A stretch of DNA of 64,000 nucleotides from Candidatus Bartonella washoeensis Sb944nv (lineage in GTDB: Bacteria; Pseudomonadota; Alphaproteobacteria; Rhizobiales; Rhizobiaceae): the NCBI RefSeq assembly GCF_000278135.1, contig NZ_JH725023.1, positions 433,669-497,668 of the forward strand. The letters are read 5' to 3'. Positions within the stretch are counted from its first letter, which is position 1. Each line of letters starts with the position of its first letter. A program made the position numbers and the translations under genes. Of the stretch, positions 1 to 8,988 are shown piece by piece. The notes under the pieces are model-generated. The model ran no database searches. It was given only the letters and a program-made list of their open reading frames with translations, and was not told the DNA's origin.

Positions 1-107
1 GTGATCCTGATGCTATTGTTGAAATTAGGGATGTTTGGACTTTTGTTCGCAATAGTCTATCGTCAGATCCTAACTGGAAGCTTTTTGCAACAGAAGATGA
101 AAATTAA
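1..107 (+). CDS. Tim44-like domain protein, C-terminal fragment
   Basis: Only the last 34 codons are in the window (reading from base 3, stop TAA at 105-107). The translated end contains DVWTFVRNSLSSDPNW and finishes ATEDEN, which resembles the C-terminus of the Tim44-like (TimA) inner-membrane protein family. In Rhizobiales this gene usually precedes mltA and an Smr-domain gene. Here the Smr gene follows after about 45 bases, so the usual mltA between them is absent. The family match rests on a short segment plus the neighbour. Confidence 0.6.
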   Translation, partial: DPDAIVEIRDVWTFVRNSLSSDPNWKLFATEDEN

Positions 108-151
108 GGTGTTTTTCATCCTAAGATCATATCAATAAAGTTTATGAGAGA

Positions 152-757
152 TTGAAACTTCCAATGTCTATGGGTGAATGGAGACAAAAAAGAGATCCAT
201 TGGTTGCGCAGGATCGTCTACTGTGGGAGATGGTTTGCCGCACAATAATACCCCTTCATGATAAGTTTCCTTCTTCTATTATTTCAGGAGATGTTGCAAA
301 TATCGATCATAAGAAACAGCACGTAACACAAATCCTCCCATTGGTTCAGGCAAATCAACAGAGAGAAAAAGTGGTTAAAAAAGAAAAGAGGACGGTTGTA
401 CAATTACATGAGTCTTATTTCTTTGATCCTGTTGTACATCGTAAAATTGCCAAGGGTCATTATCCACTTGAGGCTCGTCTTGATCTTCATGGGTATGGGC
501 AAGAAGAAGCCTATTTTTTCTTGAAACAATTTCTACAATCCTCTCAGCAGAAAGGATTGCGTTATGTACTCGTGATAACAGGAAAGGGCCGGTCGCACGG
601 GAGCGATGGGGTTTTGTATCAGTTTGTCCCTCATTGGTTATCAACGCCGACTTTTCGATATTACGTTCATGCATTTGAACAAGCTGCTCGTCAGCATGGT
701 GGTGGTGGTGCGCTTTATGTTCAGTTGCGACGATTTATGCCTGAGAAAAGGGTATGA
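152..757 (+). CDS. Smr-domain protein (MutS2 C-terminal-like nuclease domain)
   Basis: A protein of 201 residues if read from the TTG at 152; in-frame ATG codons at 164 and 170 are equally possible starts and no strong ribosome binding site decides. The N-terminal third carries the DRLLWEMVCRTI segment common at the start of alphaproteobacterial Smr proteins. The C-terminal half is the Smr domain, with LDLHGYGQEEA at about residues 109-119 and VLVITGKGRSHG at about 139-150, the conserved LDLHG and HGxG-like motifs. Smr domains bind and nick DNA or RNA; the role of these stand-alone copies is not well defined. Position after a Tim44-like gene matches Rhizobiales synteny. Confidence 0.85.
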   Translation: MKLPMSMGEWRQKRDPLVAQDRLLWEMVCRTIIPLHDKFPSSIISGDVANIDHKKQHVTQILPLVQANQQREKVVKKEKRTVVQLHESYFFDPVVHRKIAKGHYPLEARLDLHGYGQEEAYFFLKQFLQSSQQKGLRYVLVITGKGRSHGSDGVLYQFVPHWLSTPTFRYYVHAFEQAARQHGGGGALYVQLRRFMPEKRV

Positions 758-1784
758 TGTTGTTTGGGTTTTTTTAGCTTCAATATTTTTTTCATCAGAT
801 ATAGTATTTTGTAGAGCATGGAAGAGATGCAAGAGAGAAAGATTTTGTCGTACAGTTAGGTCATTGCTTTCAATTTTTACTCAAAGTAATTTTATGTTAG
901 TGGTTTTATAAGAGGATTTCCCCATTGATTGCCAAAAAACAATTGTGAAAATAAAGAATATCCAAAGCACTACAGAAGTTTTGAGAGTTTCAGTTTTTCC
1001 TTCAACGATTAAACATCTTTTTGCTGGCTTTATTTTTGATTATTTGGGTTAGCATAGACCAATTATTGGGATTGGTGAACGCTATCGGCAGTTGTGTTAT
1101 CAAAGTCATATGCGGTTGTTTAAAAAATATGAGTCATAAAAAAGTTTTTTGTTTTCGCTTTTGAATTTGGGGTATGCTTTGTAATAAAGTTTATCGCGAA
1201 CCATTGTTAAGGTTTATAAAGGAACAGATCAGCACCATCATTGTATCTTCGTCCCCAAAAGTGCACTTGTCCTTGCATTAAGATGATTGGTTCATAGAAC
1301 ATATTTAGTTTTTCCCACATTTTCTACACGCTGATTTTTTTTGTGATGCGCAAGTAAACGATTTTTTGATTTTTAAATTAAGAGAGCTCGAATAAAAAAA
1401 TATTATTCTGTTCACAGATCTCTTTCAATTTAAAAGATTATTTATCTTTAAAATCAATATCTTAATATGATGATAAAAGGATTCGAAAAACTTATTTGTG
1501 TTAAGAGATCAATTTTTGCTGATATGCCAAGAGTAAAGGAAGGGTATTTTCAGAAAAGACGGAACATATTTTAAAATGGGCTATTTTATAAAAAGCGTAT
1601 AGAGTGCGTTTTGGTTTAAAGAAGAAGTATGATTGTGTAGGCAATGAAAGAGTGGTTAGCTCTAAGGGAACACAAGACACACAACATGTTCTAAAGGCTG
1701 ACGCTAGCTGTTGCTATGCTTTAGATGCGTAATTAAATTGATTTTACCTGTACTCAATATTTTCTTTTTTGTGAGGGATATTTT
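758..1784. other. gene-poor stretch between the Smr gene and hslO
   Basis: No intact gene is seen. Short open stretches (for example about 46 codons ending near 1731) lack starts and recognisable domains. A minus-strand segment around 1200-1310 looks like the 5' end of a decayed integrase and is listed separately. The rest appears to be decayed or non-coding AT-rich DNA. Confidence 0.6.
1200..1310 (-). pseudogene. remnant of tyrosine integrase N-terminus (copy 1)
   Basis: On the minus strand the sequence translates to KLNMFYEP followed, after a short spacer, by RYNDGADLFLYKP. This resembles the start of DUF4102-type phage/island integrases (KLxxxxV...GRYxDGxGLYLxxx). The copy is very short and interrupted. 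The same segment, including upstream bases on both sides of the KLNM codons, recurs in better preserved form near 6.1-6.5 kb. The call is inferred from that paired similarity and the motif. Confidence 0.5.
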
Positions 1785-2795
1785 TCACGTTTTATTTTCA
1801 AAAAATTCTTGCGGTTTAAAACGATAAGTTGTTGAGCAAAATTCACATGTAATTGAAATATATTTGTTTTTAACCATTTTGTTCCGTTCATCAGTGGGAA
1901 AACCTTCCAGTATTTCTTTAATTTTTTCGCGTGAACAGGAACATTGATCTACAAGAGAAAGAGGATTAAAAACTCTAACACCTTGTTCATGGAAAAGACG
2001 GAACAATAGCTGTTTACTGCCGACTTGGGGATCGGTCAATTCTGCACTTTCAATGGTTCTTGTCAGTGCTTTGGCTTCTTGCCATTGGTTTTCAAGTTGA
2101 GCACGGGTTTTAGTTTCTTCTGGTTTTTTATTGGGTTGATATATTTTATGATGAGATGATGCTTGGGGTAAGAGTTGGGTCAAAAGTCCTCCTGCCCGCC
2201 AGTTTTTCTGTGGTTTACCTTTTTGGTCGCGGTTGATCAATATAGCGACTGCCAAACGGATATCGGTGGGAATTTGCTCTGATTGGTCAAAATAGGCACG
2301 GGAGGCTTCTTGTAAATTTGATTCATCTAGCGCAACGATCCCTTGATAGGGTTGCGTATGGGCACTTTGATGGATAGTGAAGGCTAAAGTGCCTTTTCCC
2401 AGCAATGTTTCTGAAGATATTTGATTGTTGGCTATTGCTTGTTCTAGCTTGTCTTCATCAAAACGAGCGTACCCACGTAGATTGGAGGGGGGAGAGAAGT
2501 CGCACACCAACATATTAACTGGTCCATTAGAATGGGTTTGTAAAATAAATTTTCCTTTAAGTTTTAGGGAGGTTCCAAGCAGAACTGTCAAGACTAAAGC
2601 TTCTGCAAGAAGATAAGAAACCGGTTCAGGATATTGATGTCTTGTGAGAATAGAATTTAAAGTTTCTCCAAGTTGCACGGCACGGCCACGGATGTCGAGT
2701 TCTTCAACTTGAAAAGGAATAACAGTATCATCTTCACTTAAGTAAATGTTGTTGAGAAAGGCTTCATCTTTGTTCTGTTCGCGTTCTTCGCTCAT
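1785..2795 (-). CDS. hslO: Hsp33 redox-regulated chaperone
   Basis: A cytoplasmic holdase chaperone of 336 residues that is switched on by oxidation. The C-terminal zinc-binding redox switch is complete: QCSCSREKI at about residue 283 and CEFCSTTY at about 316, giving the CxC...CxxC arrangement that releases zinc and forms disulfides under oxidative stress. The N-terminal domain shows the family's substrate-binding core. It lies 33 bases downstream of argF on the same strand, the argD-argF-hslO order usual in Rhizobiales, so it is probably co-transcribed with the arginine genes. Confidence 0.95.
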   Translation of the reverse strand: MSEEREQNKDEAFLNNIYLSEDDTVIPFQVEELDIRGRAVQLGETLNSILTRHQYPEPVSYLLAEALVLTVLLGTSLKLKGKFILQTHSNGPVNMLVCDFSPPSNLRGYARFDEDKLEQAIANNQISSETLLGKGTLAFTIHQSAHTQPYQGIVALDESNLQEASRAYFDQSEQIPTDIRLAVAILINRDQKGKPQKNWRAGGLLTQLLPQASSHHKIYQPNKKPEETKTRAQLENQWQEAKALTRTIESAELTDPQVGSKQLLFRLFHEQGVRVFNPLSLVDQCSCSREKIKEILEGFPTDERNKMVKNKYISITCEFCSTTYRFKPQEFFENKT

Positions 2796-2828
2796 ATCTC
2801 TGCCTTTTCTATATAATTTTTTTGCATG

Positions 2829-3794
2829 TTATTGTGGAGAGAAAAACGCATCTTGTAAACACCAAGAAAGAATTGCTTTTTGAGCATGAAGACGATTTTC
2901 AGCTTCGTCGAAAACAACAGAATGCGGTCCATCGATTACTGAATCTACGACTTCTTCGCCACGATGAGCAGGAAGACAATGCATGAAAAGGGCATTGGGT
3001 TTAGCTAATTTCATTAAAGCTTCATTAACTTGGTAAGGCTGGAAAACAGAATGACTACGGGTGCGAAATTCTTGCCCCATGGAAACCCATGTATCGGTCA
3101 TAATGCAATCGGCATCTTTGGCAGCTTCTTGAGGGTTGTTTGTGAGCATAATATTAGCTCCGCACTCACGTGCCCAGTTAATGTACTTTTCTTGTGGTTC
3201 ATTGCCTTTTGGTGTAGCAATGCGTAAATGAAAATTAAAGAGAGCCGTTGCTTCGATCAAGGAATGAAGAACATTATTGCCATCTCCCATCCAAGCGAAT
3301 GTTGCACCAGCAATTGGTCCACGGTGTTCTTCATAGGTTAGAATATCCGCTAGAATTTGGCAAGGATGGGTGTCATCTGTGAGGGCATTAATAATAGGAA
3401 CTTGGGAATATTGCGCCAATTCGAGCATCCGGTGATGTGCTGTTGTGCGTATTATGATAATATCCACAAAACGTGATAATACACGCGCTGTATCAGCGAT
3501 AGTTTCGCTATAACCCAGCTGCATTTCTGAGCCTGTTAACATGATCGTGTTTCCACCAAGCTGACGCATACCGATATCAAATGAAACACGCGTTCGTGTG
3601 GATGGTTTTTCAAAAATCATCGCCAGTGTTTTATCAACAAAGGGTTTTGAATCTTTTCCTGCTTTGAGGCTTTTTTTGAGAATTTTCGCGTAGTCGATAA
3701 GAGTGCGTGCTATATGCGGGGTTAAAATAGATAAATCAGTGAAATGACGAGGAGCATTTGTCATGGTATGATTACTTGCCTTTATTGGGTTCAT
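2829..3794 (-). CDS. argF: ornithine carbamoyltransferase
   Basis: Converts ornithine and carbamoyl phosphate to citrulline in arginine synthesis; cytoplasmic, normally a trimer. The carbamoyl-phosphate site STRTRVSF is at about residues 65-72 and the ornithine/catalytic motif [11 protein letters not shown] at about 270-280. The 321-residue reading starts at 3794, directly abutting the argD stop with no gap. A second ATG at 3765 ([11 protein letters not shown]) agrees better with the usual family N-terminus and may be the true start. Part of an argD-argF-hslO operon on the minus strand. Confidence 0.95.
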   Translation of the reverse strand: MNPIKASNHTMTNAPRHFTDLSILTPHIARTLIDYAKILKKSLKAGKDSKPFVDKTLAMIFEKPSTRTRVSFDIGMRQLGGNTIMLTGSEMQLGYSETIADTARVLSRFVDIIIIRTTAHHRMLELAQYSQVPIINALTDDTHPCQILADILTYEEHRGPIAGATFAWMGDGNNVLHSLIEATALFNFHLRIATPKGNEPQEKYINWARECGANIMLTNNPQEAAKDADCIMTDTWVSMGQEFRTRSHSVFQPYQVNEALMKLAKPNALFMHCLPAHRGEEVVDSVIDGPHSVVFDEAENRLHAQKAILSWCLQDAFFSPQ

Positions 3795-4979
3795 TTACAA
3801 AAGATGAGCAATTGCTTTTTCAATACGATGTAAGCCTTCATATATTTCTTCTTCGGTTATGATAAGGGGAGGTAATAAACGCACAATATTATTACCAGCG
3901 TTAACGCATAAAAGACGCTCATTTTCTAATGCATTAATAAGAATATGAGAAGGAATAACACACTGAATTCCCACCATAAGGCCTACACCTTGAATTGCAC
4001 AGATAATTTCAGGATAACTGCTTAGAATGGTTGAAAGTCCCTTTTTTAGCTTACATCCCATGTGCTGAACATGGTCGAGAAAACCGGGTTCTAATATGAT
4101 ATCAAGAACACAGTTGCCTACAGCCATCCCAAGAAGATTTCCTCCAAAAGTTGATCCGTGGGTTCCTGGTGTCATACTTTTTGCAGCTTTATTTGTTGCA
4201 AGACAGGCTCCCAAAGGAAATCCGCCACCCAGTCCCTTTGCAAGGGTAAGAATATCAGGTGTGATATCACTCCATTCGTAAGCAAAAAGCTTCCCTGTTC
4301 GTCCGATGCCTGTTTGGACTTCATCCAAAATCAATAACAGATCATTATCATCGCATATTTTGCGCAAAAACTTTAAATATTCATAAGGGACCGTTCGTAT
4401 TCCTCCTTCTCCCTGAATGGGTTCAATAAGGATGGCAGCGGTATTTTTATTGATAACTTTACGCAAAGCTTTTTCATCACAGAAAGGAATTTGTATAAAT
4501 CCACCAACTTTGGGACCAAACCCCTTAAGATATTTTTCTTCTCCAGTAGCAGCAAGCGTTGCCAGGGTGCGTCCATGAAATGCACCTTCAAAAGTAATAA
4601 TTTCAACGCGTGTTGGATGACCAGATACATAATGAGTGTGACGAGCAGTTTTGAATGCGCATTCCAGTGCTTCAGCGCCGGAATTGCAAAAAAAGACCTT
4701 ATCAGCAAAGCTGTTTGCACAAAGACGTGTGGCAAGAGCTTCTTGTTCAGGTGATTGAAAAAGATTGGAAACATGCCAAAGTTTTTCAGCTTGTATTTTG
4801 AGAGTATCAACCAATTTTGGATGTGCATACCCTAATGCATTAACAGCAATGCCAGACGTGAAATCAAGATAACGCTCTCCTTTATCGGAAACAAGCCATA
4901 CACCCTTGCCCTGTTCGAAATGCAAATTACGTCGAGCAAAGCACTGGTAAAGTGGCTGTATCGTTGTAGCATCCATCAT
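3795..4979 (-). CDS. argD: acetylornithine aminotransferase
   Basis: Class-III PLP aminotransferase that makes N-acetylornithine from N-acetylglutamate semialdehyde and glutamate (and may serve in lysine synthesis). The start at 4979 is chosen because AAGGAAAT precedes it and the protein then begins MMDATTIQPLYQ, giving 394 residues, the family length. Upstream in-frame codons to 5042 look like non-coding sequence. The cofactor region LILDEVQTGIGRTGKLFA and the Schiff-base lysine in TLAKGLGGGFPLGA are present. First gene of the argD-argF-hslO set; divergent from gcrA. Confidence 0.95.
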   Translation of the reverse strand: MMDATTIQPLYQCFARRNLHFEQGKGVWLVSDKGERYLDFTSGIAVNALGYAHPKLVDTLKIQAEKLWHVSNLFQSPEQEALATRLCANSFADKVFFCNSGAEALECAFKTARHTHYVSGHPTRVEIITFEGAFHGRTLATLAATGEEKYLKGFGPKVGGFIQIPFCDEKALRKVINKNTAAILIEPIQGEGGIRTVPYEYLKFLRKICDDNDLLLILDEVQTGIGRTGKLFAYEWSDITPDILTLAKGLGGGFPLGACLATNKAAKSMTPGTHGSTFGGNLLGMAVGNCVLDIILEPGFLDHVQHMGCKLKKGLSTILSSYPEIICAIQGVGLMVGIQCVIPSHILINALENERLLCVNAGNNIVRLLPPLIITEEEIYEGLHRIEKAIAHLL

Positions 4980-5456
4980 TATTTCCTTTATGTTCTCAAT
5001 TCGCAATACAACAAATAAAACAATGCTGCAAACAAAACACATTGCATTTTTTATCTTTGAGCACAGTGCAATCAGTGTTTCATTACGATCAATTACTAGC
5101 TCTATAGATCATTGCACCAATTGGCAAAAGCTAATGAAGGTTTTGCAAAGAACATTTGTAGGAAAAAGCCTTAGGTAAAAACGATAGTTTGACCTCTGAT
5201 TGATTCGCAAGTTGGGGAAAACATTGTAAATAGACACTTCAAGAAGCAAAGACTCTTGTCATAAAGTCAGTGCATATTGTAGTTTAACTCAGCAAGCGAG
5301 ATTGTGTTTCAGTTTATAAATTTCATAGGTTGAGTGAAGTTTTTTGTGCTCTGAGAGAGATAAAAGTTTTTCATTCGGCTCATTAAAAATATGATTGAAA
5401 CATTTGAAGAGGCAAAAGAGTGCCTCTCAATGAGGTGATCAGAATGGAGTGCTGAT
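4980..5456. other. divergent promoter region between argD and gcrA
   Basis: About 480 bases without a gene, expected to carry the promoters of argD (leftward) and gcrA (rightward). A GATTC site, the GANTC target of the cell-cycle methyltransferase CcrM with which GcrA co-operates, lies at 5202-5206. No other motif is assigned. Confidence 0.5.
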
Positions 5457-5990
5457 ATGAGTTGGACATGTGAACGCGTTGAACTTCTTAAGAAGCTTTG
5501 GAGTGAGGGGTTGAGTGCAAGTCAGATAGCAGCTCAGTTAGGTGGGGTTAGTAGGAATGCAGTGATCGGTAAAGTGCACCGGTTAAAACTACCTGGACGT
5601 GGTAAGACAGCACAGGCGATTTCGCGTGCACAAAAGACAATTGTGAGCGTCAGTTCATCATCACCGCGAATACGTCGCACCACATCAACGGTATTGCCAA
5701 CCAATGCTGCTTCTTGCAGTGTTGGAGCGACAGCTTTAAAGATGGATGTAGTAGCGGAAGATGTAACAGAAGTTGATGTGTCTGCAAAATCAAATGTGGT
5801 TGTTCCTATATCACGTCAGCTTAATCTTTTGCAATTGAGTGAAAATACATGTAGATGGCCAGTTGGCGATCCTTTATCATCAGATTTCCATTTTTGTGGT
5901 GCTGATTCTGGTGAGAACAGCCCTTATTGTGCTTTTCATGCCAAGATAGCTTTTCAGCCAATCTCTGAAAGACGGCGGATAAGGGTATAA
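5457..5990 (+). CDS. gcrA: GcrA cell cycle regulator
   Basis: Alphaproteobacterial cell-cycle transcription factor that binds sigma-70 RNA polymerase and methylated GANTC promoters. The 177-residue protein opens with the diagnostic helix-turn-helix MSWTCERVELLKKLW...SASQIAAQLGG..SRNAVIGKVHRL (residues 1-45). It has a low-complexity Ser/Thr/Val linker and a C-terminal zinc-ribbon-like block with CRWPVGDP, FHFCG and YCAFHAKIA at about 137-166. Transcribed away from argD, with its own upstream region. Confidence 0.95.
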   Translation: MSWTCERVELLKKLWSEGLSASQIAAQLGGVSRNAVIGKVHRLKLPGRGKTAQAISRAQKTIVSVSSSSPRIRRTTSTVLPTNAASCSVGATALKMDVVAEDVTEVDVSAKSNVVVPISRQLNLLQLSENTCRWPVGDPLSSDFHFCGADSGENSPYCAFHAKIAFQPISERRRIRV

Positions 5991-6129
5991 TATTTGCAAT
6001 GTAATCTGATATTATATTCTATGTTTTATTATTAAATTCCAGTTTATATGAAAGAGAAATTTGCCAAGCTGGGGATTTAATGAATGGAGAAATTCTTCCC
6101 TCGAGGGAAGTCATTCAAATTTTAGCTTT

Positions 6130-6540
6130 TCGCATTATTATATGGTTATATAACGCAGGGATGTCAATCATTGCCCATCTTCACTGTCTCTCTTTAAGTT
6201 TACGCTTTACGGTTTTCAAAAATATACACGGTAATATTTTTGGAATTTTGCAGCATCTCACGTTTTTATGTTTGCGTGTCTTTATGTCTTTAATCGGGGT
6301 ATCTTCTTTACAGAACAGCATATCATTTTTCTATTCATTCACGCACTTGTTTTAAAAAGGCATCTCTCTTTTCTTCCAAGCTCATCACTCGTGAATAGTA
6401 TCCCACAAGATTTATAGTATCACCATTTTTTGCTTATGATGAAGGTACACACCAGCACCATCGTTATATTTACCAATACTCCATATTGTTACTTCTTATT
6501 GCATGAAGCTGACTTGGCATATTTAGCTTTTTTTCAAACG
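6130..6540 (-). pseudogene. decayed tyrosine integrase, N-terminal part (copy 2)
   Basis: Reading the minus strand and allowing frame changes gives KKLNMPSQLHAI, KYNDGAGVYLHHKQK, ILWDTIH, EMSLEEKRDAFLKQVRE, then a basic segment and ENRKA. These follow the order of the DUF4102 arm-binding domain of phage/island integrases (DGxGLYLHKR...W.LRYTIHGR..EMSLG...VSLKQARE...FESRKAELK). Several stops and frameshifts interrupt it and no catalytic domain follows, so it is a dead fragment. The plus-strand open frame at 6080-6355 is its shadow. It is similar to the shorter copy near 1.2 kb. Confidence 0.65.
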
Positions 6541-6653
6541 GTTTTTATCCACACATCGCTACTTCTTGTGAGGTGCAAGCAAATTTCGAATATAGCGATG
6601 AAATGAGCAAATATTCCTGTATTTGGTATTCTCATTCAATAGGAGGAAAGCGA

Positions 6654-7283
6654 TTAATTATCTTTATGCATCAATGTGTTGTCGTTTAACAGGTTTTCTG
6701 TTATGAGAGCTTTTTCAATTTTTGGCAGGATTTTTTTTTGATAAATTTGCCATGTTAAGGGGCCAATGTGTCTAGCAATAATGCTGCTCTCTTTATTTAA
6801 GAGAAAGGTTTCTGGTGGTCCATACACCCCCCAATTAATGGCCACATGCCCTGAAACATCAAAGCCAATAAATTTAAAAGGATTACCAAAATTACTCAGA
6901 AAGCGTTGAGCGTTCTCTTTGTTATCTTTATAATTAATGCCAATAAGATCAAAACGTTGATCTTGTGCAATTTTCATAAGAACAGGATGCTCTTCGCGAC
7001 AGGGTGAACACCAAGATCCCCAAAAATTAACTAATGTTACCCGCCCTTTAAATTCTTCTGAATTGAAAAAATGATTTTCATTACCAAGTAGGGGAAGACT
7101 AGTTTGGGGGGCCGTTTTTCCTGCTAATGCGTTTGGGAGAAGAGAAGTATCGTTTGGGTGCTTATTGTCCATAAAGTTGAAAAAAAGCATAATAAGAAGA
7201 AGAAAAAACACAAACGGTCCAAAAAGACCGAAAAAGACGGGCAGAGATAAATTGTTTTTAGGTTTTGGAGGAATAATTTTCAT
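6654..7283 (-). CDS. ccmG: thiol:disulfide interchange protein of cytochrome c maturation (CcmG/DsbE)
   Basis: Membrane-anchored periplasmic thioredoxin-fold protein that reduces the haem-binding cysteines of apocytochrome c. After a short cytoplasmic leader there is one membrane anchor (about residues 15-36) and then a thioredoxin domain with the active site GSWCSPCREEHP at about 88-99. The ATG at 7283 (MKIIPPKPKNN) gives 209 residues and overlaps the ccmD end by 26 bases. An earlier in-frame ATG at 7316 adds 11 residues. Last gene of the ccmABCDG operon. Confidence 0.93.
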   Translation of the reverse strand: MKIIPPKPKNNLSLPVFFGLFGPFVFFLLLIMLFFNFMDNKHPNDTSLLPNALAGKTAPQTSLPLLGNENHFFNSEEFKGRVTLVNFWGSWCSPCREEHPVLMKIAQDQRFDLIGINYKDNKENAQRFLSNFGNPFKFIGFDVSGHVAINWGVYGPPETFLLNKESSIIARHIGPLTWQIYQKKILPKIEKALITENLLNDNTLMHKDN

Positions 7284-7509
7284 TATATTTTTCTTTTCGA
7301 AGCGTGTCTTTTCCATTCAGTTTCTGTAGGATTTTTTTTTGGTACATACCTTTGCGAAGAATATGCACGATAAAACACAGGAGGGAAATTGCAGAAAGCA
7401 TATAGCTCAAAACAACAATTTGTTCGTGGTGAAGAGTGCCAAGGAAAAAATCAATTTGCTGAGACAGATTTCCTAGAAGTCGCTTATGGATACTATTTAG
7501 GTCGAGCAT
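7258..7509 (-). CDS. ccmD: heme exporter protein CcmD
   Basis: A small protein of 83 residues, a single-pass membrane protein with one hydrophobic helix (about residues 30-52, VVLSYMLSAISLLCFIVHIL) followed by a basic cytoplasmic tail. This is the CcmD pattern; CcmD helps release holo-CcmE from the CcmABC complex. Identification leans on position: its start overlaps the ccmC end by 13 bases and its end overlaps ccmG. It is somewhat longer than typical CcmD proteins (50-70 residues). Confidence 0.8.
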   Translation of the reverse strand: MLDLNSIHKRLLGNLSQQIDFFLGTLHHEQIVVLSYMLSAISLLCFIVHILRKGMYQKKILQKLNGKDTLRKEKYNENYSSKT

Positions 7510-8276
7510 GATGAAGAGTCCTGATATTGAGAACGACGGGCTTCTTTAATTTGAAGTATTTGGATATGACGACCATTAATTTCGTTTCGCATAGCCATCA
7601 AGTAGAGCAAAATAAACATAAAGGTGAAAAAAATTATCATTGTGATGAGGGGCCATAGCATAGCGCGGTCGATTGTTGTGCCTCCTGAACGTAAAAGCGA
7701 TGCTGATTGATGAAGTGTATTCCACCAATTAACGGAAAATTTAATAATGGGGATATTTACAAACCCAACGAGTGTCAGAATTGCTGTAGCGCGTGCAGCT
7801 TTTTCTTTGTTATCAAAGGCGCGATCAAGCATGATAATGGCTAGGTAAATAAAAAGCAGGATCAAAACTGACGTTAGCCGTGCATCCCATACCCACCATG
7901 TTCCCCATGTGGGACGTCCCCAGAGAGCTCCTGTCACGAGGGTCAAGGCTGTAAAAATAGCACCAATGGGTGCACCACATTTGAGTGCCACATCAGCAAG
8001 ATGATATCTCCAAATCAGACTTCCTAGTGCAGCGGCACTCATTATTATGTAACAGAACATAGATAACCATGCAAATGGTACATGAATGTACATAATCTTG
8101 ACAGTAATACCCTGTTGATAGTCATCAGGGGAATATAAAATCAGAATAAGCCCTAAGATAAAAAAACATAATGTTATACTGGTTATCCAAGGCAAAACGG
8201 TACTGCTTATTTTCATGAAATGGGTTAAACTTGCGGGCAGTGACCTCATTTTATGTGTGCGAGATGTTTTATTCAT
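7497..8276 (-). CDS. ccmC: heme exporter protein CcmC
   Basis: Integral membrane protein of 259 residues that handles haem in cytochrome c maturation and loads it onto CcmE. The tryptophan-rich haem motif WGTWWVWDARLTS sits at about residues 125-137, and about six hydrophobic segments are visible. It is in the operon between ccmB (46 bases upstream) and ccmD (13-base overlap). Confidence 0.95.
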   Translation of the reverse strand: MNKTSRTHKMRSLPASLTHFMKISSTVLPWITSITLCFFILGLILILYSPDDYQQGITVKIMYIHVPFAWLSMFCYIIMSAAALGSLIWRYHLADVALKCGAPIGAIFTALTLVTGALWGRPTWGTWWVWDARLTSVLILLFIYLAIIMLDRAFDNKEKAARATAILTLVGFVNIPIIKFSVNWWNTLHQSASLLRSGGTTIDRAMLWPLITMIIFFTFMFILLYLMAMRNEINGRHIQILQIKEARRSQYQDSSSCST

Positions 8277-8322
8277 ACAATTTATAATAAGCAGAGTTTA
8301 GCTGTGCGGCAATCATCTTCTA

Positions 8323-8988
8323 CTATTCTGATAAAAACTTGAGCGTTATAGCTGTAACAAAAGAACTAAAAAGACTCAAAAGAAGCGAAAAAGCGATAAG
8401 AAGAGCTAGGGAAGTGAGAAAAGAAACATTTGGATTTGTTGGAGCTGTAGCAGCCGAAATGCCAAAAATCATGATTGGAATTATCCATGGCAAGATGATA
8501 ATGAAAATGAGAAGAGAGCTGTGTAATAATGACGTTGCAAGAGCCGCTCCTATAGCGCCAATAAAAATAATGGCAGGTGTTCCGCATAAGAGGGTGAGTG
8601 TTGTTGTAAAAGTTATTGTTGCATCTAAATGGAGCATGAATGCTAAAATAGGAGTAGCAAAAATAAGCGGAAGCATAGTTCCTGCCCAATGGGCAAAGCA
8701 TTTGGTAAAGACAATCAGTGTAAGACTTTGTCTTTGTCCAGAAAGAATGAATTGGTCGAGACTTCCATCATCAAAATCGGTTTGAAAAAGTTTGTTTAGA
8801 TTGAGGAGTCCTGCGAGAAGGGCTCCAACCCATAATACGCCTGGACCTACTTGCGCGAGAATTTTGGGATCTGGTCCAATGGCGAATGGGATTATCATAA
8901 TAACAGCAATGAAAAACAAAAGTCCTGTTAATGTAGAAGCTTGTGGTGTTAAGGTTAATCGAAGATCACGCCAGAACAGTGCTTTCAT
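8323..8988 (-). CDS. ccmB: heme exporter protein CcmB
   Basis: Membrane subunit of the CcmAB ABC transporter for cytochrome c maturation, 221 residues with about six hydrophobic segments. It opens MKALFWRDLRLTLTPQ, a typical CcmB N-terminus, and includes FDDGSLDQFILSGQ at about 72-85, a conserved CcmB segment. Its start overlaps the ccmA stop by 4 bases, implying translational coupling. The long plus-strand open frames here are shadows. Confidence 0.95.
   Translation of the reverse strand: MKALFWRDLRLTLTPQASTLTGLLFFIAVIMIIPFAIGPDPKILAQVGPGVLWVGALLAGLLNLNKLFQTDFDDGSLDQFILSGQRQSLTLIVFTKCFAHWAGTMLPLIFATPILAFMLHLDATITFTTTLTLLCGTPAIIFIGAIGAALATSLLHSSLLIFIIILPWIIPIMIFGISAATAPTNPNVSFLTSLALLIAFSLLLSLFSSFVTAITLKFLSE

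Noticed and set aside
6080..6355. 91-codon plus-strand open frame after gcrA
   Set aside because: The opposite strand carries recognisable integrase fragments, so this frame is their shadow.
8339..8785. 148-codon plus-strand open frame inside ccmB
   Set aside because: ccmB is clearly coding on the minus strand; this is an antisense shadow with unusual Lys/Met-rich composition.
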